From: Rhodococcus sp. B7740
GTDB lineage: Bacteria > Actinomycetota > Actinomycetes > Mycobacteriales > Mycobacteriaceae
Assembly (NCBI RefSeq): GCF_000954115.1
Contig: NZ_CP010797.1
Coordinates: 2,728,001 to 2,792,000 of the forward strand
Length of the DNA stretch: 64,000 bases
Reading direction: 5' to 3'
The notes below the pieces were generated by a model. The model saw nothing but the letters and a program-made list of their open reading frames with translations. It made no database searches and was not told where the DNA came from. Below, piece after piece: positions 55,108-63,848 of the stretch (positions within the stretch are counted from its first letter, which is position 1; every line of letters begins with the position of its first letter). The translations under genes and the position numbers were made by a program.

Positions 55108-58100
55108 TCAGGGGGTGTGCTGGTGGTCGAGTGCGGCCACCAGTTGGTCCTCCGTCATGGATTCGATCGATACGTAGATCTCTGCGGTCGCCTCCAGCAG
55201 TTCGGCGTCACCTTCGGCTGCGATCATCGACTCCGCCAGACCCGACACGGTCGGCGCGGAGAACAGCATCCTCACCGTGACGGAGGTGATGTCGAAGGCC
55301 GCGCGAATTCGAGCGACGATGGTGGTCGCGAGCACGGAGTCGCCGCCCAGCGCGAACAGGGTGTCGGTGACTCCCACCTCCTCGGCACCGAGCACGCTCT
55401 GCCAGATCAGGGCGAGTGCACCCTCGAGTCGAGTTCGAGGCGCGACACGAGCCCTGACCCGCTCGGTATCACCTGCCGCCCGGCACAGTCGGACGATTTC
55501 CGCCGAATCGATCTTCCCGTTGACGGTCAGCGGCAGGGCCTTCAGTGCCACCATCCGGTCCGGCACCATGTGGGCAGGCAAACGGTCGGCAACCCTGGCG
55601 GTGATGCCCGCGACGGTCTCGTCGGAATCCGCGTCGGAATCGCCGAGCACCACCGCTGCCATCACCACCGCAGCGCCCGAGCGATCGACAACTGCCGCGG
55701 CGGCGGCGACGTCGGGATCGCCGACCAGGACCGACTCGATCTCTCCCAGCTCGATGCGAAACCCGTTGATCTTGATCTGATTGTCGACGCGGCCGATGAA
55801 TTCCACCATCGAGTCCGTGCCGTAGCGAACCAGATCGCCGGTGCGGTACCAGCGATATCCCTCGACCTCGACGAAGCGTTCGCTCGTGCGCTCGGGGTCG
55901 TCCAGGTAACCGTCGGCCAATCCTGTTCCTGCCACCCACAGCTCGCCGGGTACCCAGTCCGGCACCGGATACCCACGCGCATCGACGACCCGCAACGCCA
56001 TCGAACGCAGCGGCAGTCCGAACGGCACCGTACGCCAGTGCGGATCGACCTCGACGACCTCGCAGATGCTGTTGTGGATGGCCGTTTCGGTTGCGCCGCC
56101 GAGTCCGGCGAATCGGCATTCCGGAACGGCTGCCCTCAGTCGGCGGTAGAGATCGACACCGACCTTGTCGCCGCCGAGCATGACGACCTGCAGCGAGTCA
56201 CCCAGATCCTCACCGGCGGAGAGGATCATGTCCAGCAGCGGCGGTACGCAGCTGATCACCGTGACTCGATGCGCACGAATCAGAGCGGCCCACCGCTGCG
56301 GATCCTTGCGCTCGTGCTCCTGGACGAGCACGGCGCTGCCGCCGGCGGCGAACACCGAGAACAGGTCGAACGTGCAGAGGTCGAAATCCAACTCGGACAG
56401 GCACAACGGGCGGTAGCGCTCGTCAAGCGCGAATCGGTCGACCAGGTCGCCGATCGTGTTCATCGCCGCACGATGCGACACGACCACACCCTTGGGCTCC
56501 CCCGTCGAACCGGAGGTGAAGATCATGTACGCGGGAGCGGTGTCGGGTCCGAGATGTGGGGCGGGCAGAGCGTCACCGAGGACCGCGTCGGACACCGCGA
56601 GGCCGTCGCCACCCTTTCCTCCGATCGTCACCGCGAACCCTGCTTTTCGCGCGATCAGTGCAGCGCGACTCGCCGGTTGGTCGACGCCGATCGGGACGTA
56701 CACCCCGCCCGCGGCGAGCACACCGAGAACGGCGACCACTTGATCGGGCCCCTTCGGCAGCGTCACCCCTACGGTGTCGCCCACTACCACATCTCGATCC
56801 TTCAGTGTCGCAGCCACTCTCAGCGCTCGGTCACACAGATCGCCGTACGTCATCGACTCGTTCTCGCCCCACTCGAGCGCCACCGCATCGGGATTCTGCG
56901 ACGCGCGATCGAAGAAGGCGCGGTGCAGGGACTCGTTCCCGGCTGCCTGCGACGCGTCCGTTCGGGGTACATCGTCCGACGGAGTTCGTGAGACCAGCTG
57001 ATGCGGCGGAACCAGCCGACCCACCGGTTCCGACCACACGGTGTCACCGTCGACGACGAGTCCGCGAACCAGCGCCTCGAAAGCGTCGAACATCGCCTCG
57101 GAAACCCCTGGCAGGAACTCGTTCTCGCGAATGTCCCAGTTGACCAGCACGCCGCCGTCGAGCTCGGTGATCTGGGCGTCCAGTACGACCTGCGGTCCCT
57201 GCGACATGATCCACACCGGGTCCCCGAAAATTTCCCGCGCGCGGGCGTCGAACAACTCGCCCAACCCGAGCGCACTGGTGAAGACCACGGGCGCAAGTAC
57301 CGGTTCTCCCCGACGACGGCCGAGGTCACGGAGAACCTCGACTCCGGAGTAGTCGACGTGCGAGGCATCCTCGTGCAGTCGAGCCCTCAGTTGCCGGGAC
57401 CGCTCGGCGAACGACAGGTTCTCGCTCAGATCGACGTCCAGCATGACCGAGGACGAGAAGTCGCCGACGAGATCACCGACAGCGGGGTGCGTCGGGGCGC
57501 GGTCGAACATCGGAACGTTGAGCAGAAATCGCTGCTCACGTGACCAGGCCCCGACCACCTCGGCGAACGCCGATGCCACCGCTACCGCCGGGGTGACGCC
57601 ATGTGCGCGAGCCCGCGACTGCAAGAGCGAATAGTTCTGCGAATCGAGGTGAAACGACCGCCTGGTCGCCGACGGAGATCCCGAATGATGTTCCAGCAGA
57701 GGCAGAGTGGGTGCACCGGGCAGCGCGTCGAGTCGATCGGTCCAGTATCGCTGTGCCTGCGCCCGCGCCTCGCGGCGATCCTGCGGGCGGTCGGCGAGGT
57801 AGCCCGCATAGCTGTAATCGACGGTGGGAAGCACCTGTCCGTCGTATGCCGTGGCCAGATCTGCGACCAGGATTCTGAAGCTGACGGCGTCGCCCGCAAT
57901 CATGTCCATGTCGAGATGCAGTCGCGTTCGACCGTCCGGGAGCAACGACAGATCGGCCGAGAACACTTCTCCGGCTTCGATGTCGAGCATCTGGTGCGTC
58001 AGGCGTTGACGAGTTCGTTCCAGCTCGTCCGTTGCGTCGTCCTCGCTCCGCAGATCGTGCACCGTCAACCCGCGCCACCCTGGCGTGGACTCGATCACCT

Positions 58101-58593
58101 GCTGTCCGTTGTCGGTGATCCGAGCCCGCAGCATGTCGTGCCTGCGGGCCACGGCTTCGAGTGCAACGCGCAGTCGATCGGGATCGACTGCGCTGCCGTC
58201 GAACTCGGTGTAAAGGTGCGGCGAGACGCCACCGAACCGCTGCTCAGCGCTGCGGCCGATCCAGTAAGCATGCTGCAGTACAGCGAGATCGAAGCTGTCC
58301 GTGTCGAGCGTGCGCGCGGCCGGTATCGCCTCGGGGGCGGGAGTCCGGGGTGCCGGTTCGTCTGCGGCACCGACCAATTCGCACCACGCCGATATCGTCG
58401 GCTGCGCCGCGAGGTCGGCGAACGTCACCGCACTGCCCTGTTTGCGAAACCTACCGACCAACCGCATCAGCACGATCGATTCCAGCCCCAACTCGAACAG
58501 GTTCGCATCGACCGGCACAGCGTCGGGCTCGGAGCCGATCAGCTCTGCGACCGACGTTCGCAGTTCGTCGAGCCCTGTTCCCTGCTGATCCAT
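55108..58593 (-). CDS. Starter NRPS, ArCP-Cy-A-PCP (MbtB-like, 1161 aa)
   Basis: Start ATG 58593 (MDQQGTGLDELRTSVAELIG) with AAGGGG nine bases upstream. An aryl carrier protein (residues 1-80; FELGLESIVLM, with Ser for the phosphopantetheine arm) is followed by a heterocyclisation domain (about 100-520; DMIAGDAVS fits DxxxxDxxS, replacing HHxxxDG), an A domain (about 560-1040; TSGSTGEPKGV) and a PCP (ALGGDSVLAT). The A pocket reads D-L-F-S-M-G-L-I-H. A Cy partner implies Ser, Thr or Cys, giving a salicyl-oxazoline or thiazoline. No oxidase or thioesterase is present. This should be the first gene of the operon. Confidence 0.95.
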   Translation of the reverse strand: MDQQGTGLDELRTSVAELIGSEPDAVPVDANLFELGLESIVLMRLVGRFRKQGSAVTFADLAAQPTISAWCELVGAADEPAPRTPAPEAIPAARTLDTDSFDLAVLQHAYWIGRSAEQRFGGVSPHLYTEFDGSAVDPDRLRVALEAVARRHDMLRARITDNGQQVIESTPGWRGLTVHDLRSEDDATDELERTRQRLTHQMLDIEAGEVFSADLSLLPDGRTRLHLDMDMIAGDAVSFRILVADLATAYDGQVLPTVDYSYAGYLADRPQDRREARAQAQRYWTDRLDALPGAPTLPLLEHHSGSPSATRRSFHLDSQNYSLLQSRARAHGVTPAVAVASAFAEVVGAWSREQRFLLNVPMFDRAPTHPAVGDLVGDFSSSVMLDVDLSENLSFAERSRQLRARLHEDASHVDYSGVEVLRDLGRRRGEPVLAPVVFTSALGLGELFDARAREIFGDPVWIMSQGPQVVLDAQITELDGGVLVNWDIRENEFLPGVSEAMFDAFEALVRGLVVDGDTVWSEPVGRLVPPHQLVSRTPSDDVPRTDASQAAGNESLHRAFFDRASQNPDAVALEWGENESMTYGDLCDRALRVAATLKDRDVVVGDTVGVTLPKGPDQVVAVLGVLAAGGVYVPIGVDQPASRAALIARKAGFAVTIGGKGGDGLAVSDAVLGDALPAPHLGPDTAPAYMIFTSGSTGEPKGVVVSHRAAMNTIGDLVDRFALDERYRPLCLSELDFDLCTFDLFSVFAAGGSAVLVQEHERKDPQRWAALIRAHRVTVISCVPPLLDMILSAGEDLGDSLQVVMLGGDKVGVDLYRRLRAAVPECRFAGLGGATETAIHNSICEVVEVDPHWRTVPFGLPLRSMALRVVDARGYPVPDWVPGELWVAGTGLADGYLDDPERTSERFVEVEGYRWYRTGDLVRYGTDSMVEFIGRVDNQIKINGFRIELGEIESVLVGDPDVAAAAAVVDRSGAAVVMAAVVLGDSDADSDETVAGITARVADRLPAHMVPDRMVALKALPLTVNGKIDSAEIVRLCRAAGDTERVRARVAPRTRLEGALALIWQSVLGAEEVGVTDTLFALGGDSVLATTIVARIRAAFDITSVTVRMLFSAPTVSGLAESMIAAEGDAELLEATAEIYVSIESMTEDQLVAALDHQHTP

Positions 58594-58666
58594 TCGGTGC
58601 ATCCCCTTCGATCGGCTGCTGTGCGTCGTACCGGTCGCGGCCAGGAGGTTTGCCACCCCAGAGGCA

Positions 58667-58685
58667 TAAGGAAAGGCTACCCTCG
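58667..58685. promoter_or_regulatory. IdeR/DtxR iron-box-like site at the head of the NRPS operon
   Basis: TAAGGAAAGGCTACCCTCG matches 13 of 19 consensus positions. It sits between the divergent starts of the NRPS operon (58593) and a second FecB-like lipoprotein (58792), so it could repress both. A further half-site CAGGCTAAC lies about 20 bp to the right. Confidence 0.6.
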
Positions 58686-58791
58686 CTTAGTCGACCCTCA
58701 GCAGGCTAACATCTGTCCGCCCGGAGGAGTGGTCGGACCTGCACCACCCGCCCAGGACATCGGACCGGCAGACCCACAACGGAAGTGACTC

Positions 58792-59913
58792 ATGATTTCC
58801 CACCACAACCACAGGACGGGCCACTTCGGATCCCGACAGCACGCACTCGTCGGAGGCGTCGCGGTCCTGGTTCTTCTTGCTGCATCGGCGTGCAGCAGCA
58901 ACGACACGGACCTGGAAGACCACCGCACCCAGGTCGTCGACCTGAACGCCAACCCGGCCGCGTGCAGCGAGAACGACCGCGTCGAGACAGTCGATCGAGA
59001 AGAAGGACCGTTTACCTACACCGACGGCCGCGGTCGGACCATCTCGCTCGAGTCGCAACCGACCAGAATCATCGCCGACGAGGAATCCGCCGCAGCGCTG
59101 ATGTCGTACGGAATCAAACCCGTCGCCATCTGGTCGACGACGCCGATGAGCACCAGCCCCATCCTCAGCTGCTCCGACCTGTCCGGCATCGAATCGGTCG
59201 GCGAGAGCTGGGGGACATTCGATTTCGAGAAGGCTGCGAGCCTCGACCCGGATCTGGTCGTCGGTGAGTTCAACCCTCGATTCGGGCAATTCGGCAAGCT
59301 GACCACCACGGCCGATTCGTCCGAGGCCGACACCATCGATCAGCTCGCTCCCACCCTGGGAGTCACCTTGGACACGACATCGACGGCAAAGACCATCGAG
59401 AACTACGCGGGGCTCGCGTCCTCACTCGGAGTCGACCTCGACACCCCACAACTGGCAGACATCAAGGCCGAATACGACGCTGCCGTCGCGAATTTCGAGA
59501 AGGTTGCTTCCGAACGCCAGGACCTCACGGGCGTCGGAGTCTGGCCACTCGACGTCGCGTACGTACTCGATCCGTCTGCGGACCCAGACTTCGGCGACTA
59601 CCAACGCTGGGGACTGAAGATGTACACCCCCGACGGTACCGACGACGGGTACTGGAAGAAGGTGTCGTGGGAGAACGTGTCGACCGTCGACGCCGACGTG
59701 GCGTTCGTCTACCACGACGTCGCCAACGCTGCCGACGTGAAGCTTGCGGACATTCCCGGCCGCTACCCCGGCTTCGACGCCATCTCGGCCGTCGACAACC
59801 AGCAGATGGTGCTGTGGGACTACGGCGCCAACAAGAGCTACAGCCGGTACACCAAGACCATCGACATCTACGCCGACGCACTGTCCAAGGCGCAGAAAGT
59901 CACGGCCGAGTGA
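58792..59913 (+). CDS. Second siderophore-binding lipoprotein (FecB/FhuD-like, 373 aa)
   Basis: Signal peptide with lipobox SAC (VLVLLAASACSSNDTD). The mature protein has the class III binding fold: GRTISLESQPTRIIADEESA, SYGIKPVAIW, DFEKAASLDPDLVVGEFNPR and the C-lobe VAFVYHDVANAADVKL. The unusually Asp- and Tyr-rich C-terminal part resembles periplasmic proteins for xenosiderophores or siderophore-like ligands. It is divergent from the NRPS operon and under the same iron box. No permease accompanies it, so it may share the importer at 33-36 kb. The 3' end overlaps the HIT gene by 14 bases. Confidence 0.88.
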   Translation: MISHHNHRTGHFGSRQHALVGGVAVLVLLAASACSSNDTDLEDHRTQVVDLNANPAACSENDRVETVDREEGPFTYTDGRGRTISLESQPTRIIADEESAAALMSYGIKPVAIWSTTPMSTSPILSCSDLSGIESVGESWGTFDFEKAASLDPDLVVGEFNPRFGQFGKLTTTADSSEADTIDQLAPTLGVTLDTTSTAKTIENYAGLASSLGVDLDTPQLADIKAEYDAAVANFEKVASERQDLTGVGVWPLDVAYVLDPSADPDFGDYQRWGLKMYTPDGTDDGYWKKVSWENVSTVDADVAFVYHDVANAADVKLADIPGRYPGFDAISAVDNQQMVLWDYGANKSYSRYTKTIDIYADALSKAQKVTAE

Positions 59914-60331
59914 GAGCCGCGGCGATCTCGGCGGCCTGCCTGTCCAGTTCGGATCGCTGCGGCGACGACGGTCGAGCACGGAGGCCGAAGCCGTCGCCGA
60001 TCATGCGGGGGATGACGTGCAGGTGCACGTGGAAGATTTCCTGACCGGCCACCGTGCCGTCGGCGAGAAAGAAGTTGACGCCCGCGACACGCGGATTGCT
60101 CGCTCGCACAGCGGCGGCCACTTTCTGCCCCACCACGAACAGGTGCGCCCCGATTTCGGGTGGCAACTCCGCCAGTGTCCGGAACTGCTGCCGGGGCACC
60201 ACCAACACATGTCCGCTGGTGAGCGGGCGAATGTCCATGAACGCAACCGCTGTCTCGTCCTCGTGGACGCGCGACGCCTCGGCCGTCCCGGCAATGATCT
60301 CGGCGAAAATCGTGTAAGGGTTCACAGTCAC
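59900..60331 (-). CDS. HIT family (histidine triad) nucleotide-binding protein
   Basis: 143 residues from GTG 60331 (or GTG 60325). EIIAGTAEASRVHEDETAVA and FMDIRPLTSGHVLVVPRQQ lead to the triad IFHVHLHVIPR (H-x-H-x-H). HIT proteins hydrolyse nucleoside phosphoramidates or related nucleotides in the cytosol. It is convergent with, and slightly overlapping, the lipoprotein gene. Confidence 0.95.
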   Translation of the reverse strand: MTVNPYTIFAEIIAGTAEASRVHEDETAVAFMDIRPLTSGHVLVVPRQQFRTLAELPPEIGAHLFVVGQKVAAAVRASNPRVAGVNFFLADGTVAGQEIFHVHLHVIPRMIGDGFGLRARPSSPQRSELDRQAAEIAAALTRP

Positions 60332-60336
60332 CGACT

Positions 60337-61383
60337 CTAGGGCTTTCGCTCCCTCTCGATTTCTTCCATCGGGAAAGGCGTTTCCTTGCTGTCGCTGACG
60401 AGGCGTCGATGGAAGGCATTCAGCAGGGCTGTCGGACGAACGTGGCGATCGATCAGTGCGGCGAGGTCCGACGTGACGCCATCGGGACGTGCACGTCCGA
60501 TCCAAGGGTCCGGAAATTCGGCGCGTTCGGTCTCGGTGAACTTCTCGGCGATCACGCACCGAAGCAAATGCCCGGCGCAGTAGACACTGTCGTACGACAG
60601 GTGGCGGGCGAGAAACGTGGACTCGCGCATCGACAAGTCGAAGCTCGAGCTCAGGGCGAGTCCGAAATCCGCGAAGTAGAGCTGCTGCCCGTCGGTCAGA
60701 ATGTTGGCGAAGTGAGCATCGAAGTGGACGAGACCATGCGCACTCATGAAAGCAGTTCCGCGAGCGAGTGCGTCCTCCATCCAGAAATACATCGAATCGT
60801 CGTCGGTGTCGGAATTGTTGTGCTGCAGGGCAATCCATTCGGCGAGTGTATGTGGCACATACTCCAGGAACAGCACCAGACTGTGCGTGCACTCGCCGAT
60901 CGCCTTCAAACGACCCCGCACTGCAGGCGACCGCTCCCAGTAGGTCACCGCGCGTTCCACGCCTCCGAATTCGTCGACGAATCCTTCGGGGATCGAGTCC
61001 GGGAGAATCCGCCAGTGATGCATCAACGGAAAGACTGAAAAGGTCCTGCCGAGGACCCACTCGGTCGTCATGGTGTGAGCGGCGAGTTCTCGCCACGCAC
61101 CGAAACCGGACGACCCCAACCCGTACTGATAGAACGTCGGGAGTCCGAAAACGTTCGCGGTCGAGAACATGTTCTGCGGCAGCATCTCGATGTCGGTCAG
61201 GGGGATTCGTTTGACGAAGACCCGGTCACCTTCGAGGTCCATCGCCATCGAGCGACCGCCGATTCCTGCACCGAGCGGAGCGGCCGTTGCTACTGCCCGC
61301 GCGAGTTCTCGGTCGCTCATCGATGACAGAAGTGCACTCGCAGCTATGTGGCGGGCGCAGCGCGCGACATGGTGTGCGTCCAT
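60337..61383 (-). CDS. Kinase-fold (APH/protein kinase-like) protein of unknown target, 348 aa
   Basis: Start ATG 61383 (MDAHHVARCARHIAASALLS). The ATP-binding N-lobe is seen in SMAMDLEGDRVFVKRIPLTD (candidate Lys). The catalytic loop GLVHFDAHFANIL (H-x-D-x4-N) and YFADFGLALS (DFG) are complete, so activity is plausible. The middle segment EYVPHTLAEWIALQHNNSDT is hinge-like. It is neither a classic Ser/Thr kinase nor a named APH family that I recognise. It precedes the HIT gene on the same strand, six bases apart, so the two may be co-expressed. Confidence 0.75.
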   Translation of the reverse strand: MDAHHVARCARHIAASALLSSMSDRELARAVATAAPLGAGIGGRSMAMDLEGDRVFVKRIPLTDIEMLPQNMFSTANVFGLPTFYQYGLGSSGFGAWRELAAHTMTTEWVLGRTFSVFPLMHHWRILPDSIPEGFVDEFGGVERAVTYWERSPAVRGRLKAIGECTHSLVLFLEYVPHTLAEWIALQHNNSDTDDDSMYFWMEDALARGTAFMSAHGLVHFDAHFANILTDGQQLYFADFGLALSSSFDLSMRESTFLARHLSYDSVYCAGHLLRCVIAEKFTETERAEFPDPWIGRARPDGVTSDLAALIDRHVRPTALLNAFHRRLVSDSKETPFPMEEIERERKP

Positions 61384-61479
61384 CGCCGGCTCCTCACTGC
61401 CTACATCAGGCGCTGTCGACCCTACGTGGACGAGATGGCTGAGGCTGCAGGCGTTCGGTAACCCGACTACTGTTTGCCG

Positions 61480-62271
61480 ATGAGCATCGGCGGGGTTCTC
61501 TTCGACATCGACGGCGTCCTGGTCACGTCGTGGCAGGCGGTGCCAGGGGCAGCGGACACTCTGAAGTACCTGGACAGCAAGGACATTGCGCGCGCGTTCC
61601 TGACCAATACGACGTCGAAGACGCGTGAGCAGATCGCTACGGCACTGCGCGAGGTGGGGCTGGACGTGCACTCGGACGAAATCGTCACGGCCGCGTCACT
61701 CACTGCGGACCATCTTCGGGAGAACTATCCCGACGCGCGGGTGGTGCTGATCAACAACGGCGAGATCGCAGGCGACATGCCGGGAATCGAGTTCGTCGAC
61801 GAGACGTCCGATGATCCCGATGTCGTGGTCGTCGGCGGTGCAGGCCCGGAGTTCACGCACGAGCGGCTCAGCCGCGTCTACGACTGGCTGTGCCGAGGCA
61901 TACCCGTCGTTGCGATGCATCGATCGCTGATGTGGAGCACCGGTGCCGGGCTGCGCATCGACACGGGCATGTACCTCGGCGGTATGGAGCAGGCGTCGGG
62001 GCACACCGCGAAGGCCATCGGAAAACCTGCACCGCTGGGATTCCGGACGGCGTCCGAGCGAATGGGCGTCGACCCGGACGACGTCGTCATGGTCGGGGAC
62101 GATCTGGACAACGACGTACTCGCCGCCCAGGTCGTCGGGATGACGGGAGTGCTCGTGCGCACCGGAAAGTTCCGTCAGGACATGCTCGATCGACGCATCA
62201 CGGACGAGTTCGCGATGGAACCCGACCACGTGATCGACTCTGTCGCCGACCTGCCCGACGTCCTCTCCTGA
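61480..62271 (+). CDS. HAD-superfamily IIA hydrolase (263 aa)
   Basis: Motif I LFDIDGVLVTSW (nucleophile Asp and acid/base Asp), motif II FLTNTTSKT, and motif III/IV GKPAPLGFRTA with VMVGDDLDNDVLAAQ are complete. A type II cap lies between motifs II and III, as in NagD-like and LHPP-like phosphatases. The substrate is unknown. ATG 61480 is preferred; it is divergent from the kinase-fold gene and abuts the convergent purB gene. Confidence 0.92.
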   Translation: MSIGGVLFDIDGVLVTSWQAVPGAADTLKYLDSKDIARAFLTNTTSKTREQIATALREVGLDVHSDEIVTAASLTADHLRENYPDARVVLINNGEIAGDMPGIEFVDETSDDPDVVVVGGAGPEFTHERLSRVYDWLCRGIPVVAMHRSLMWSTGAGLRIDTGMYLGGMEQASGHTAKAIGKPAPLGFRTASERMGVDPDDVVMVGDDLDNDVLAAQVVGMTGVLVRTGKFRQDMLDRRITDEFAMEPDHVIDSVADLPDVLS

Positions 62272-63690
62272 CTACAGAATCGGCGACGGCGTGTACGACG
62301 CCCCGGCCGGGAATTTCGCGATCAGCCGCTCCACTGCCGAGACGACGGCAGCGACCTGGGCGTCGGCCGCCCCGATGAAGGCCGTCTTGTCGGCCAGCGC
62401 CGCATCGAGGGCAGCGCGATCGAGGGGCAGGCGATCGTCGGCGGCCAGACGGTCGAGCAGGTCCGGTTCCAGTCCCTGCTCACGCATGGCCAGCGCCACC
62501 GCGACGGCGTGTTCTTTGATCGCCTCGTGTGCGGTTTCGCGTCCGACGCCCGCGCGCACGGCAGCCATCAGCACCTTGGTCGTCGCGAGGAACGGCAGGT
62601 AGCGGTCGAGTTCTTTGGCGATGACGGCCGGGTACGCGCCGAATTCGTCGAGCACCGTCAGGAATGTCTCGATGAGTCCGTCGATGGCGAAGAAGGCGTC
62701 GGGCAGCGCCACGCGGCGCACGACGGAACAGAAGACGTCGCCCTCGTTCCACTGCGCTCCGGCGAGCTCGGCGGCCATCGAGCCGTAGCCGCGCAGCACC
62801 ACCTGCAGGCCGTTGACGCGTTCGCACGAGCGGGTGTTCATCTTGTGCGGCATCGCCGACGAGCCGACCTGTCCCGCCTGGAAGCCCTCGGTGACGAGTT
62901 CGTGGCCCGCCATCAGGCGAACGGTGTGGGCGAACGAGGACGGTCCGGCACCGATCTGGACCAGCGCGGAGACGACCTCGTGGTCGAGCGAACGGGGGTA
63001 GACCTGGCCGACACTGGTGAGCGTGTGCCGGAAACCGAGGTGGTCGGCGACGATGCGTTCGAGCGCAACGAGCTTGGCGGAGTCACCGCCGAAGAGGTCG
63101 AGCATGTCCTGCGAGGTGCCCATCGGCCCCTTGATTCCGCGGAGCGGATAACGAGCGATCAGCTCCTGCACCCGGGCCAGAGCCAACAGCAGCTCGTCCG
63201 CCGCGGACGCGAAACGCTTGCCCAGCGTCGTGGCCTGAGCTGCGACGTTGTGGCTGCGGCCGGCCATCACCAGGGAGGAGTATTCGGCAGCGCGCTCGGC
63301 CAATCGCTTCGCGACGGCGACACCGTGCGCGTGCACGTGTTCGAGTGAACGCAGAATCTGCAGCTGCTCGACGTTCTCGGTGAGGTCGCGGCTGGTGAGA
63401 CCCTTGTGGATGTGCTCGTGGCCGGCGAGGGCGTTGAACTCCTCGATGCGTGCCTTCACGTCGTGCCGGGTGACGCGCTCACGCTCGGCGATGGACGCGA
63501 GATCGACCTGGTCCACGACGGCTTCGTAGTCGGCAATCGCAGCGTTGGGTACGTCGACTCCCAGGGAGGACTGCGCGCGCAGCACAGCGATCCACAGTTG
63601 GCGTTCCAGGGCGATCTTGTGCTCCGGAGACCACAGCTCCACCAGTTCGGGACTCGCGTAACGGGTGGCCAGGACATTCGGGATGCTCAC
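62272..63690 (-). CDS. purB: Adenylosuccinate lyase PurB
   Basis: 472 residues from GTG 63690 (VSIPNVLATRYASPEL). Carries out two steps: SAICAR to AICAR and adenylosuccinate to AMP, releasing fumarate. Blocks TRHDVKARIEEFNALAG, GLTSRDLTENVEQLQ, GRSHNVAAQATTLGKR and the signature loop GSSAMPHKMNTRSCERV (with the flexible catalytic Ser) are present. It closes the purine backbone on the right side of the siderophore locus. Confidence 0.97.
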   Translation of the reverse strand: MSIPNVLATRYASPELVELWSPEHKIALERQLWIAVLRAQSSLGVDVPNAAIADYEAVVDQVDLASIAERERVTRHDVKARIEEFNALAGHEHIHKGLTSRDLTENVEQLQILRSLEHVHAHGVAVAKRLAERAAEYSSLVMAGRSHNVAAQATTLGKRFASAADELLLALARVQELIARYPLRGIKGPMGTSQDMLDLFGGDSAKLVALERIVADHLGFRHTLTSVGQVYPRSLDHEVVSALVQIGAGPSSFAHTVRLMAGHELVTEGFQAGQVGSSAMPHKMNTRSCERVNGLQVVLRGYGSMAAELAGAQWNEGDVFCSVVRRVALPDAFFAIDGLIETFLTVLDEFGAYPAVIAKELDRYLPFLATTKVLMAAVRAGVGRETAHEAIKEHAVAVALAMREQGLEPDLLDRLAADDRLPLDRAALDAALADKTAFIGAADAQVAAVVSAVERLIAKFPAGASYTPSPIL

Positions 63691-63848
63691 GAGCACCCAG
63701 CTTACGTGGCGCAGTTGTCGGCCTCGGAAGACGACTGCACACTTTCGGAAAGGACTGCACCACCGACCGCCCGCGTTCGTGCACGCGTCTCGTTCGCCCG
63801 TCGACGCCGCGTGGAATAACCGCAGCGCATTCCGCTGTTGGAGGCGTC

